A DNA stretch of 43,053 bases from CAYYJS01 sp964472315 (GTDB lineage Bacteria > Verrucomicrobiota > Kiritimatiellia > UBA8416), in assembly GCA_964472315.1 (NCBI GenBank), contig CAYYJS010000028.1, forward strand, positions 1 through 43,053. Reading direction: 5' to 3'. Shown piece after piece: positions 32,951 through 40,912 of this stretch. Below the pieces are notes generated by a model. That model had not been told where the DNA came from, ran no database searches, and was given only the letters and a program-made list of their open reading frames with translations. Position 1 is the first letter of the stretch. Each line of letters begins with the position of its first letter. The translations under genes were made by a program, and so were the position numbers.

Positions 32951-33658
32951 TCAAATCTGCCAATTGTTCACGTGGAGTCCACACTCCTTGTGTTCGGGGG
33001 CTTCCCACCACCACCGGCCGGCGCGCGGATCCTCGCCGGTCTCGGTCGGACGGGTGCAGCACGCGCAGCCGATCGACGCGTAACCGCGATCGACGAGGCG
33101 ATTGTGTGGCAAGTTGCGCGCGCGTGCGTAATCGCGCACCTGTCGGTCTGTCCAATGGGCGAGGGGATTGATCTTGACGATAGCGCCGTGCGCCCTGTCG
33201 AGCGCGACAGGCAGGACCTCGCGCCGCGACTCGGCCTCGTCCCGCCGAAGGCCGGTGACCCAGGCGCGAAGTCCCCGCAGCGCACGTTCCAGCGGCTCGA
33301 CTTTGCGGACATGGCAGCAGAGCCTACGCGCTTCCAGGCTGTCCCGGAAGGAATACACGCCATTCTCGCGCACGAGCCGCTCCAGGCGGGCCGTGTCGGG
33401 GACATGCCATTCGACGCGGATGCTGAAACGGCGTTCGGCTTCCGCCGCGCACTGAAACGTCTCCTCCGGCAGGCGCCCTGTGTCGATCGAGAACACGCGG
33501 ACATCGGGCCGGATGCGCGTCATCATGTCGATCAGCACCGTATTCTCGAAACTGGCGGCCAGCGCGATGTCCGGATGGAATTCATCCAGCGCCCAGCGCA
33601 GGATGTCTTCTGGTTCTCCTGTTCCGGTGTAGCCCGGATACTCGCTATTTCGATTCAT
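32951..33658 (-). CDS. cysH: APS/PAPS reductase (CysH), iron-sulfur type
   Basis: CysH reduces activated sulfate (adenylyl sulfate or its 3'-phosphate) to sulfite. The 235-residue product has the PP-loop-type fold (IALAASFENTVLIDMM), FSIDTGRLPEET, then Cys114-Cys115 in LCCHVRKVEPL and Cys198-x2-Cys201 in SIGCACCTRP. The CC...CxxC set binds a [4Fe-4S] cluster and points to preference for APS over PAPS. The C-terminal KECGLH holds the catalytic Cys226. GGGAGAAG precedes the ATG at 33658. It is the first structural gene of the sulfur cluster, 99 bp after the Rrf2 regulator. ATP sulfurylase and sulfate transport genes are not in the window. Confidence 0.94.
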   Translation of the reverse strand: MNRNSEYPGYTGTGEPEDILRWALDEFHPDIALAASFENTVLIDMMTRIRPDVRVFSIDTGRLPEETFQCAAEAERRFSIRVEWHVPDTARLERLVRENGVYSFRDSLEARRLCCHVRKVEPLERALRGLRAWVTGLRRDEAESRREVLPVALDRAHGAIVKINPLAHWTDRQVRDYARARNLPHNRLVDRGYASIGCACCTRPTETGEDPRAGRWWWEAPEHKECGLHVNNWQI

Positions 33659-33757
33659 GTGGCGACTTCTCCCGTGTGTGCGTGCCGCGCGGCAACGCAT
33701 ATCGGCAACTTAAACTCGACCGGAATATAGTAGATTAATGCAAAAAACAAAACCACC

Positions 33758-34204
33758 TCAGATCGCATAGCTTGCCGAACGTGTCGGACCGGCATCCTTT
33801 TCCCTCTGGATCAACTGTGCGAATGTCGTCGAATCCAGTGTCTGATCGATCGCTTCCTGCACCTTTCGCCACGTCGGCAGGAATACGCAGTTCTCGCGTA
33901 ACGGGCAGTCGGTCTTGGACTCCTCTACGCAAACCACGGCACGGATGGGACCGTCTATGCAGCGCACAACCTGGCCGACGGTGATATCTCGGGCATCCCT
34001 GGCCAACTTGTAGCCTCCGCTTCTTCCTCGCAGCGCCTCAAGCAGACGGTCTTTTCTGAGTTGATTAAGAATTCCTTCCAGATACCGCTGAGGCACCCGC
34101 TGAGCCTTGGCCACGTCCCCGATGCTCAGCACGCGTCCATGGCTGGATCGGGCGATCTCATATACGGCTCGCAATGCATACCGGCACTTGGTTGAAATCA
34201 GCAT
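33758..34204 (-). CDS. Rrf2-family transcription regulator
   Basis: This 148-residue regulator has the Rrf2 winged helix: MLISTKCRYALRAVYEIARS, SIGDVAKAQRVPQRYLEGIL and RGRSGGYKLARD (wing). The three Cys typical of IscR/NsrR-like cluster-binding members are present as Cys92-x7-Cys100-x5-Cys106 (CVEESKTDCPLRENC). This suggests sensing of iron-sulfur status, NO or a sulfur metabolite. It directly precedes cysH on the same strand and is the likely regulator of the sulfur cluster, comparable in position to CymR- or CysR-type Rrf2 proteins. A consensus promoter ends only 6 bp before its ATG, so the mRNA may be leaderless. No ribosome site is visible. Confidence 0.9.
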   Translation of the reverse strand: MLISTKCRYALRAVYEIARSSHGRVLSIGDVAKAQRVPQRYLEGILNQLRKDRLLEALRGRSGGYKLARDARDITVGQVVRCIDGPIRAVVCVEESKTDCPLRENCVFLPTWRKVQEAIDQTLDSTTFAQLIQREKDAGPTRSASYAI

Positions 34205-34210
34205 GTGAGC

Positions 34211-34239
34211 AAGATACGGCAGATACTACGGTAAGTCAA
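34211..34239 (-). promoter_or_regulatory. promoter of the Rrf2 gene, predicted leaderless
   Basis: On the minus strand TTGACT (34234-34239) and TATCTT (34211-34216) are separated by exactly 17 bp. Counting 7 bp from the -10, transcription would begin at or within a base of the ATG at 34204. Confidence 0.6.
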
Positions 34240-34240
34240 C

Positions 34241-34258
34241 CGATATTAACACATATCG
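34241..34258. promoter_or_regulatory. operator-like inverted repeat upstream of the Rrf2 promoter
   Basis: CGATAT-TAACAC-ATATCG is a perfect 6-bp inverted repeat lying 1 bp upstream of the -35 box, and the heptamer AATATCG (minus strand) occurs twice about 16 bp apart in the same region. It is a candidate autoregulatory site for the Rrf2 protein. Confidence 0.4.
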
Positions 34259-34338
34259 ATATTGTGACGCACCCATTCCGAAGCTGTCAGGACACATGGT
34301 TGAAGCGGCGTCGGGCCAAGAGCGCTGCCGGTGGGGCG

Positions 34339-34680
34339 TCACACCGCGGCCTCGCCGCGTTCTCCCGTTCGAATACGAACAGCCTCCTCGACCGGCGATA
34401 CGTAGATCTTGCCGTCGTCTGGCAGTCCCGTGTGCGCGTTCGCGCGGATCGTCGCGATAATGGTCTCGGCCATCTTTGCGGCGCACACGATTTCGATACG
34501 GATGGCCCTGGGGTACGCATGGAGGGGCGTCCTGTCGGAAGGTCCGAGCGGGTCGCGTGAACCGCTGCCGATGCACTGGACTTCCGACAGGCTGGCACCG
34601 GGGAAGTCCGGCACCTCGTGCAGCGCAAACACCACATGGTCCACCATGTTGGGTTTAACGAAGGCGACAATACGTTTCAT
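34339..34680 (-). CDS. P-II-like protein of the metal-efflux-associated (PII-NG) type
   Basis: This 113-residue P-II-fold protein reads MKRIVAFVKPNMVDHVVFAL at the start and has a short T-loop-like region (GSGSRDPLGPSD). It ends HTGLPDDGKIYVSPVEEAVR plus IRTGERGEAAV, the P-II C-terminal signature. The classic uridylylation Tyr of GlnB/GlnK is absent. A subgroup of P-II proteins (called PII-NG) is encoded beside heavy-metal RND pumps, and this one follows czcA by 15 bp on the same strand. A role in gating or sensing for the pump is inferred from the location. The start at 34680 has GGAG 7 bp upstream; an ATG two codons earlier is the alternative. Confidence 0.88.
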   Translation of the reverse strand: MKRIVAFVKPNMVDHVVFALHEVPDFPGASLSEVQCIGSGSRDPLGPSDRTPLHAYPRAIRIEIVCAAKMAETIIATIRANAHTGLPDDGKIYVSPVEEAVRIRTGERGEAAV

Positions 34681-34695
34681 GGCCATACTCCTTCC

Positions 34696-37600
34696 CTATG
34701 CTTGTTTTCGTTCCGCTCTTTCCTCAACCCAGACATAGACCGCCGGGATCACAAACAGGGTCAGCAACGTGGAGGTGGTCAGACCGAACACCACCACGAT
34801 GGCCAGCGGTCGCTGCACATCCGACCCCATGCCCCGCGCCAGCAGCAACGGAAGAAGCCCCAGCACGGTCGTCAACGCCGTCATCAGTACCGGGCGAAGC
34901 CGGAGATCGGCGCCTTCCGAAACCGCATCCCGCACGGAATGCCCGCGTCCGCGCAGATCGTTGAAGCAGGTCACCAGGACCAGTCCGTTCTGGACCGCGA
35001 TGCCGAACAGCGCGATAAACCCGATCGACGCGGGTACGGAAAGATATTCGCCCGTCACCAGGAGGCCGACAATGCCGCCGACCAGCGCCAACGGAACATT
35101 GACGATAATGATCGCCGCATGCCGCATGCTGCCGAATGTCATCCACAGCATGACGAGCACGAGGCCGATGACCGTCGGTACGATGATCGAAAGCCGTCGC
35201 ATGGCGCGCTGCTGGTTCTCGAACTGGCCGCCATACTCGATGGTGTAGCCCGGCGGCAGAGCGACCTGTCTGGCGATCCGCTCCCGGATGTCCGCGACAA
35301 CCCCGCCCAGATCCCGTCCGCGCACGTTGGCCTGGACGACCCATCGCCGCTGGTTCTTTTCGCGGTTGATCTGAATGGGGCCGATGACCTGCTTCACTTC
35401 CGCGACCTGCGACAACGGCACGACCACCCCCTTGCCGGTCGTGACCAACAGGTCGCGGATCGCCTCCGGATCGGACCGATAGGCCTCCTGGAAGCGCAGA
35501 TGGATCCCGAAGCGGCGCGTATTCAGATAGATGTTGTCGATCACCTCGCCACCGACCGCCAACTCCACGATCTCCATGATCTCGCTCACGGTCACGCCGT
35601 GCCGGGCGCAGGCCGCGCGGTCCGCCACGATTTGCACCTGAGGCTGCCCGAAGCTCTGTTCGGTGGACAAATCGACCAACCCCGGCACCGTGTCGATCGC
35701 GCCGCGGATTTCCTCCGCCTTCTCGCGCAGAATGGACAGATCCTCTCCAAACAGCTTGATGGCCAGTTGCGCTTTGATTCCGGACAGTAGTTCGTCGAAA
35801 GCGTTCTGGATCGGTTGCGTGAAGTTCAACTGAACCCCCGGAAACGCCGACAGTTTCTTCCCCATGTCGTCGATCAGCGCTTTCTTGTCGCGGTAGCCCT
35901 TCCACTCCCGTCGCGGCTTCAACGAGATATGCACCTCGCCCGTGTTGACCGGGTGCGGGTGGCTGCCGGCTTCGGGGCGGCCGATGCGCGACACGGTTTC
36001 GGCGACCGGGTCGAACGTGGCGAGATCGCGCTCCATCCGCATCGCCAGTTTCGTGCCCTCCTCCAGCGAAATGGATGGCGCCATGGTGACGCCGATCAGG
36101 ATCGAGCCCTCCTCAAGCGTCGGGATGAATTCCGTTCCCAGTCTCGGCACCAGCGCCAGACTCCCCGCCAAGGCGAGGACGGCCGCGCCCATGACGGCGA
36201 ACTTGAAGCGCACCGCGCCCGCGAGCAAGGGGCGGTAGCCCGCCTTCAGCACGCGTATGAACGCCAGTTCCCTGCCCGGCGCGTGTTTCAGCATGTAGAG
36301 CGAGAGCACCGGCGCGACCGCGACCGCCACCACCAGCGACCCGAACAGCGCAAAGCCGATCGTGAACGCCATCGGAGAGAACATCTTGCCTTCCACGCCT
36401 TCCAGCGTGAACAACGGCAGGAATACGGCAATGATGATCGCGATCGAAAACACGATGGGGCGGTTGACCTCCCGGGCCGCGTCAAGGATGACGGCGGCCT
36501 TGGATTCGCCCCGCCCGGATCTCTCCCCGAGATGGCGGAAGATGTTCTCCACCATGACGATGGCTCCGTCCCCCAGCATGCCGATGGCGATGGCGATGCC
36601 GCCCAGCGACATCAGGTTTGCCGAGATCCCACGCAGGCCCATGCCGATCACGGCCACCAGCGAGCATATCGGCAAGGCCATTGCCACGATGAAAGCGGTT
36701 CGAAAGTTGCCGAGAAACAAGGCCAGCGTCAGCACCACCAGCAAGGCGCCGAACAGGAGCGACTGCTTGACGGTTCCCGTGGCCTCGCGCACGAGTTCGG
36801 CCTGTTCGTAGTAGGGAACCAGGCTGACCCCCTTCGGCAGCGCCCGTTTCACCTCTTCCACCTTCTCATAGAGACGCGCGATGACCTGCGAGGTGTTCTC
36901 GCCGAACAGTTTGAGGACCATGCCCGCGACGACTTCGGTTTCGCCATTCCGCGTCACGACGCCGCGCCGGATTTCGTTTCCGAACGCAACGTCAGCCACA
37001 TCGGCAAGCGGAATGGATCGGCCATGCTCCTCTTTGACCGCGATCATACGGATGTCATCCAGATTTTCCACCAGCCCGACGCCGCGCACCAGGTGTTCCT
37101 CGTATCCCAGGACCAGGAACTGACCGCCCACGTTTCTGTTGTTGGCGTTGACGGCGTCGACCAGTTCGGCCAGGGTCAACCCGTACTTCAACAGGGCATT
37201 CGGGTTGACGCGAATCTGGTACTGCAGCACATGTCCGCCCATGGACAGGATGTCCGTTACGCCCGGCACGGTTTGCAGTTTGAACTTCACGACCCAGTCG
37301 TTCAGCTCGCGCAGCCACGTGTCCATCGGTTTGCCTTCGGTGTCCACCACCGCCGGATCCGCCTCCAGATAGTACATGAAGATCTGCCCGAGCCCGGTGG
37401 ATATCGGGCCGAGCGCCGGCGGTTCGTCGGTTTCCGGCAGTTGCCCCAGCACTCCGGCCAGCCTCTCGCCGACGAGTTGACGGGCGAAATAGATGTCGGT
37501 GTCGTCCTTGAAGTAGACATAGATCACCGCCATCCCGAACGCCGAGGTGGACTTGATCTGCGTGACATCCGGCAGCCCGTTCATCGCCGATTCGATCGGA

Positions 37601-37803
37601 TAGGCGATCAGCCGCTCGATTTCCTCGGGCGCCATGCCGTGGCCTTCCGCGAACACCGGCACCATGATGGGCGAGATGTCCGGAAAGGCGTCCACCGGCA
37701 TGTGCCGGTACTGGTGGATGCCGATGCCGAAGATGGCCAGGACGGCCAGCAGGACCAGTCCCGGCAACTTCAATGAAGCTTGTGTCAGTCGATCGATCAT
37801 CAT
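34696..37803 (-). CDS. czcA: CzcA-like heavy-metal efflux RND pump
   Basis: This is a full-length HME-RND inner-membrane transporter (1035 residues). It has the first helix at about 13-30, the signatures HMPVDAFPDISPIMVPVFAE and IAYPIESAMNGLPDVTQIKS, TM4 GGIAIAIGMLGDGAIVMVEN with Asp and Glu of the proton path, the periplasmic porter region, and a second half with PASIGFIALFGIAVQNGLVL and PVLMTALTTVLGLLPLLLA. It matches the divalent-metal (Co/Zn/Cd/Ni) branch better than CusA, and it is clearly distinct in sequence from the other pump in this window. It is the third component of a CBA set in the order tolC - adaptor - pump, starting 9 bp after the adaptor stop. The exported metal cannot be fixed from sequence alone. 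Confidence 0.94.
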   Translation of the reverse strand: MMIDRLTQASLKLPGLVLLAVLAIFGIGIHQYRHMPVDAFPDISPIMVPVFAEGHGMAPEEIERLIAYPIESAMNGLPDVTQIKSTSAFGMAVIYVYFKDDTDIYFARQLVGERLAGVLGQLPETDEPPALGPISTGLGQIFMYYLEADPAVVDTEGKPMDTWLRELNDWVVKFKLQTVPGVTDILSMGGHVLQYQIRVNPNALLKYGLTLAELVDAVNANNRNVGGQFLVLGYEEHLVRGVGLVENLDDIRMIAVKEEHGRSIPLADVADVAFGNEIRRGVVTRNGETEVVAGMVLKLFGENTSQVIARLYEKVEEVKRALPKGVSLVPYYEQAELVREATGTVKQSLLFGALLVVLTLALFLGNFRTAFIVAMALPICSLVAVIGMGLRGISANLMSLGGIAIAIGMLGDGAIVMVENIFRHLGERSGRGESKAAVILDAAREVNRPIVFSIAIIIAVFLPLFTLEGVEGKMFSPMAFTIGFALFGSLVVAVAVAPVLSLYMLKHAPGRELAFIRVLKAGYRPLLAGAVRFKFAVMGAAVLALAGSLALVPRLGTEFIPTLEEGSILIGVTMAPSISLEEGTKLAMRMERDLATFDPVAETVSRIGRPEAGSHPHPVNTGEVHISLKPRREWKGYRDKKALIDDMGKKLSAFPGVQLNFTQPIQNAFDELLSGIKAQLAIKLFGEDLSILREKAEEIRGAIDTVPGLVDLSTEQSFGQPQVQIVADRAACARHGVTVSEIMEIVELAVGGEVIDNIYLNTRRFGIHLRFQEAYRSDPEAIRDLLVTTGKGVVVPLSQVAEVKQVIGPIQINREKNQRRWVVQANVRGRDLGGVVADIRERIARQVALPPGYTIEYGGQFENQQRAMRRLSIIVPTVIGLVLVMLWMTFGSMRHAAIIIVNVPLALVGGIVGLLVTGEYLSVPASIGFIALFGIAVQNGLVLVTCFNDLRGRGHSVRDAVSEGADLRLRPVLMTALTTVLGLLPLLLARGMGSDVQRPLAIVVVFGLTTSTLLTLFVIPAVYVWVEERAERKQA

Positions 37804-37812
37804 ACACCTCGT

Positions 37813-39084
37813 TCAATGGCCATGGCCGGCGTGCGAACCTAATGCGCGGGTGACAACCGTCGCTTTGAGGTGGAAGGCGCCTTCCGCCACATACGGCGTG
37901 CCGGCGGCAAGCCCGGCCGCGATTTCGACATGCGTACGGTCGGTTCGTCCCACGGTCACCGGCGCGAGCTCGAAAGCCCCCGCGTGTTCGACGAACACCA
38001 CATCGCGTCCCTCGATGTTCTGAACCGCATGTCGTGGCACAACGACGGGAACGGTGTCCCGTGACGTGCCGATGAACGCGGTCACGAATGTCCCCGGTAG
38101 CCAGGCGCCATCCGCGTTCTCGAGCACGACCCGCGCCGTCGCGGATCGGGTGGCTTGCGCCACGAACGGCGTCACCATGGATACCTCCGCGGTTGTTTCC
38201 GTGCCGTCGTGATCCGCGCGCAGGGTCAGACTCCGGTTCTTTCGAACCGATGCCAGATCCTTGGCGTAGACGGTCAGGTTCGCCCACACGCTGCCGAGAT
38301 CGACCACGGTGAATATGTCCGCTTCGGTCGCCAGGTTCTCGCCCAGCGCGATATGCTTCTCGGTCACGATGCCGGAGATGGGCGCGATGACCTCGAAGCG
38401 CGTGATGGTTTCGTCGTGTTCGTCAGCGATCCCCTTCACGCTCGCCTCCGCGAGCCCCAAGGCATGCAGTTTCTGTTCCGCCGAACGCGAGGCGATACGC
38501 GCCTCCGCCAGCGCTTGTCCGGCCTGCAGGTGGTCCTGTTCGGAAGACACCTGCTTTTCCCGCAGGGCGTCCTCGCGCTCGAAGGTCTTGGCCGCCAGGA
38601 CTTCCCGCGATCGCGCCGCGAGGTATTCCGCCTTGGCGTCGGCCAGTTCCCGACTTTCAATCACGGCCATGACATCGCCCGCGGCGACACGATCGCCCAT
38701 CGAGACGCGAACCTCGCGGACCACCCCGGGCACGCGGGGCGCCATGTGGACCACGCGATCTTCGTTAAACACAATCTCGCCGGTCAGCCGCACCTCATCC
38801 CGTAGCGCGCCCGGGCCCGCGGTGCGCACGACAACGCCAAACCGCTCGCGCTGTTCCGGCGTCAGGCGCAGGCCTTCGTCCTCATCGGCATGGTCGTCTG
38901 GCGCTTCCCGAGCGGCCGCATGCGGCTCATCCGCATGCCCGGGCTGCTCGTGGTCATCGTGACATTCTTCGCCGGCCGGCGCGGCGGCCCCCCGGGCGGC
39001 ATGGAGTGTCCAGACCGTCGCGATGCCGAGTATGACGAGCGCCTGTGGCCGGCGCGGGCTTCCGTTCCCGAATATGTTCTGCAT
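37813..39084 (-). CDS. czcB: CzcB-like periplasmic adaptor with His-rich N-terminus
   Basis: This 423-residue membrane-fusion protein has an N-terminal signal/anchor (about 14-36), followed by a His/Asp/Glu-rich metal-binding stretch (residues 41-70, CHDDHEQPGHADEPH...DDHADEDE). Then come the adaptor core MAPRVPGVVREVRVSMGDRV (lipoyl half), a helical hairpin (about 150-215), and the second lipoyl half ISGIVTEKHIALGENLATEA with the barrel. The C-terminus has another His cluster (GSHAGHGH). The ATG at 39084 has GGAGG 7 bp upstream, 17 bp after the TolC-type gene stop. The histidine clusters fit divalent cations such as zinc, cobalt or nickel. Confidence 0.92.
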   Translation of the reverse strand: MQNIFGNGSPRRPQALVILGIATVWTLHAARGAAAPAGEECHDDHEQPGHADEPHAAAREAPDDHADEDEGLRLTPEQRERFGVVVRTAGPGALRDEVRLTGEIVFNEDRVVHMAPRVPGVVREVRVSMGDRVAAGDVMAVIESRELADAKAEYLAARSREVLAAKTFEREDALREKQVSSEQDHLQAGQALAEARIASRSAEQKLHALGLAEASVKGIADEHDETITRFEVIAPISGIVTEKHIALGENLATEADIFTVVDLGSVWANLTVYAKDLASVRKNRSLTLRADHDGTETTAEVSMVTPFVAQATRSATARVVLENADGAWLPGTFVTAFIGTSRDTVPVVVPRHAVQNIEGRDVVFVEHAGAFELAPVTVGRTDRTHVEIAAGLAAGTPYVAEGAFHLKATVVTRALGSHAGHGH

Positions 39085-39101
39085 GGCAATTCCTCCGTTC
39101 T

Positions 39102-40436
39102 TCACTTTGTGATGGCGGTTGACGGGCTGACATTCACGCCGGTCAGCCGCTCGATGTCGGCTCTTGTCGTGTAGCGGGTTTCGATCGCGTCGATCAGCGA
39201 GGCGCGCGCATCGAGCACGGCGCGCTGTGCGTCGAGCATGTCGAGGTAGCTGAACTTCCCCTGTCGATAGCCCTCGTGGGCCACCTCGAAGGCGCGTTCC
39301 ATGGTCGGAACGATCTTCTCGCGTAGCGTCCGGGCGCGCTCATGAGAGGAGTCGAACGCCGCATACGCGACCGCAAGTTCAGCCTGCAGGGCCGTATGTG
39401 CGGAACGGCGTTCTTCTCGGATTCGGTCCCGTTCATGGCGAGCCGCCTCGATCCGGCCTTGATTCCGGTTGAATAGGGGCAGAGGCAACGCGATGCCGAA
39501 CAAAACCGCGTCGGACGAATCTTCCGCGAAGCGCTGAAGGCCCGCGGAGACCTCCATATCCGGCACCCGTTCCGCCTTCTCCGCCGCCAGCAGGGCTTCG
39601 CGCAGGCGCAACTCGTCTTCCCAACGGCCCCATTCCGGGGTTGTGGGCAGGCGGGCGTGCAGCGTCTCCAGTTCCTCGGGCGGAGCCAGCGGCTCCGCCG
39701 ACGTGTCGTCCGCCATCGCGAAGAGGCATATCTCATCGCCCCACATCGCGGTCAGCCGGGACCGCGCGGCGCCGAGGGCCTTACGTTCCGTCGTGCCGTG
39801 CAGTCGCGCCAGTTCCAGTTCCGCCTGTGCTTTGGCGGCCCGCATGGGCGGCTCCTTGCCGGCCTTGACGCGCTCTTCCACCGCGAACGCGACGCGTTCG
39901 GCGGTTTGAAGGGCGGCGCCCGCCAGCGCCACACGCGCTTGTGCCGCGACCAGGGCGACAAAGCGGCGCGTGGTCTCCGCGCGCACATCCAAACGCAGGC
40001 TCGCGAGGTCGCGCTCGGAAAGTCCGTGTTCGGCTTCCGCCACACGTTGTCGCCCGCGGCGTTTGCCGCCGAGTTCGAACCGTTGGGAAATCGCCGCTTC
40101 GATCTCGGCCGAGTCGAATCCGTTGCCGTTGCGATCGTACTCGGACACGCCCAGCGCGAGTTCGGGGTTCGGGCGCGCGCCGGCGTGACGCACGCGCGCT
40201 TCGGCGGCGCGCACCCCGCAGGCGCGTGCCGCCAGCCCGGGGTGCCCCCGCATCGCCAAGTCGAGGGCCGCGTCCAGCGAGAGGACTGCGTCCGCGTTAC
40301 CTTCCCTTCGCGGCGCGCCGGCGGACCCGGTCCCGTCCGGGGCGGCCTGTGCCCAGATGGCGCCCGTGACGCTCGTCACGGCAAGGCCGACGATGAAACC
40401 AAAACATGCGTGTGAATAAACCGATCCCGTTGCCAT
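39102..40436 (-). CDS. czcC: CzcC-like TolC-family outer-membrane channel
   Basis: This 444-residue exported TolC-type protein has a signal peptide (about 1-30, cleavage near WAQA), then the two helical repeats: LDAALDLAMRGHPGLAARAC, ARPNPELALGVSEYDRNGNG and ISQRFELGGKRRGRQRVAEA in the first; VSAGLQRFAEDSSDAVLFGI, ALPLPLFNRNQGRIEAAR and GKFSYLDMLDAQRAVLDAR in the second. These are the standard CzcC/CusC blocks. It lacks the lipobox seen in the other TolC gene of this window. GGGAGC lies before the ATG at 40436. It follows the small Cys-rich protein gene by 123 bp, which contain a 15-bp palindrome. Confidence 0.92.
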   Translation of the reverse strand: MATGSVYSHACFGFIVGLAVTSVTGAIWAQAAPDGTGSAGAPRREGNADAVLSLDAALDLAMRGHPGLAARACGVRAAEARVRHAGARPNPELALGVSEYDRNGNGFDSAEIEAAISQRFELGGKRRGRQRVAEAEHGLSERDLASLRLDVRAETTRRFVALVAAQARVALAGAALQTAERVAFAVEERVKAGKEPPMRAAKAQAELELARLHGTTERKALGAARSRLTAMWGDEICLFAMADDTSAEPLAPPEELETLHARLPTTPEWGRWEDELRLREALLAAEKAERVPDMEVSAGLQRFAEDSSDAVLFGIALPLPLFNRNQGRIEAARHERDRIREERRSAHTALQAELAVAYAAFDSSHERARTLREKIVPTMERAFEVAHEGYRQGKFSYLDMLDAQRAVLDARASLIDAIETRYTTRADIERLTGVNVSPSTAITK

Positions 40437-40510
40437 GGATAGCTCCCTGGTGGTGGATGATGAAAGTTCGCGCGCGGCACCGGTTCGATGTGCGGCGCAT
40501 GGAATGCACG

Positions 40511-40525
40511 CTACGCCAGGCGTAG
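40511..40525. promoter_or_regulatory. 15-bp perfect palindrome upstream of czcC
   Basis: CTACGCCAGGCGTAG reads the same on both strands except for the central base. It is 75 bp before the czcC start codon. It could be an operator for a metal-responsive repressor or a small RNA hairpin between the first two genes. Confidence 0.35.
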
Positions 40526-40559
40526 ACGCGCGTACGGTGGGGGAGGGGGGCGGACGCCC

Positions 40560-40826
40560 TTAGCGGCAAATCGGGGGACGGTAGATATCGTCGTCGGGCA
40601 GTCGGTTCGCGACGTCGCGCTCCCAGGGCACGCAGACGGTCACCGGATGGTCGATGGCCATGTCGGATGCGGGGCTGGTCACGGTCGCGGCGCCGTGGCA
40701 CGTGCATAGACAGGTGTCGGGGGGCGCCGCATCGTGCCCGTCGTCGCACGCCGCATGGGGCGTGAACGGCGCAACGCACGTCAGCGCCAGGAAGACAATC
40801 GCCACGACTCTCGCAAACCAATCCAT
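40560..40826 (-). CDS. small secreted Cys-rich protein leading the czc-like operon
   Basis: This 88-residue exported protein has a hydrophobic signal segment (VVAIVFLALTCVAPF), then a short mature part with a dense thiol motif CLCTCHG (Cys39, 41, 43, His44) and further Cys at 27, 65 and 87. It ends DIYRPPICR. I do not know a characterised homologue. Comparable short 'CxCxCH' proteins stand first in metal-efflux operons of other bacteria, and metal binding is the obvious guess. The ATG at 40826 is placed by the signal peptide. A consensus promoter sits so close that the transcript would start at the ATG. It precedes czcC by 123 bp. Confidence 0.65.
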   Translation of the reverse strand: MDWFARVVAIVFLALTCVAPFTPHAACDDGHDAAPPDTCLCTCHGAATVTSPASDMAIDHPVTVCVPWERDVANRLPDDDIYRPPICR

Positions 40827-40833
40827 GTTCGAT

Positions 40834-40862
40834 AGGATAAGGCGTCGCGCCGGTACTGTCAA
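40834..40862 (-). promoter_or_regulatory. promoter of the czc-like operon
   Basis: On the minus strand TTGACA (40857-40862) and TATCCT (40834-40839) are separated by 17 bp. The predicted start is about 40827, next to the ATG at 40826. An imperfect palindrome, GGTGTGCGCACC (40863-40874), lies directly upstream of the -35 and may bind a regulator. Confidence 0.6.
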
Positions 40863-40912
40863 GGTGTGCGCACCGGGCGTCGTGGCGGTCGGTCCGCAAC
40901 GTGAAGGCTCAG

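Noticed and set aside
34234..34262. Canonical IscR binding site at the Rrf2 promoter
   Set aside because: GACT and AGT half-sites exist but their spacing does not match the type 1 site, so only a generic inverted repeat is reported.
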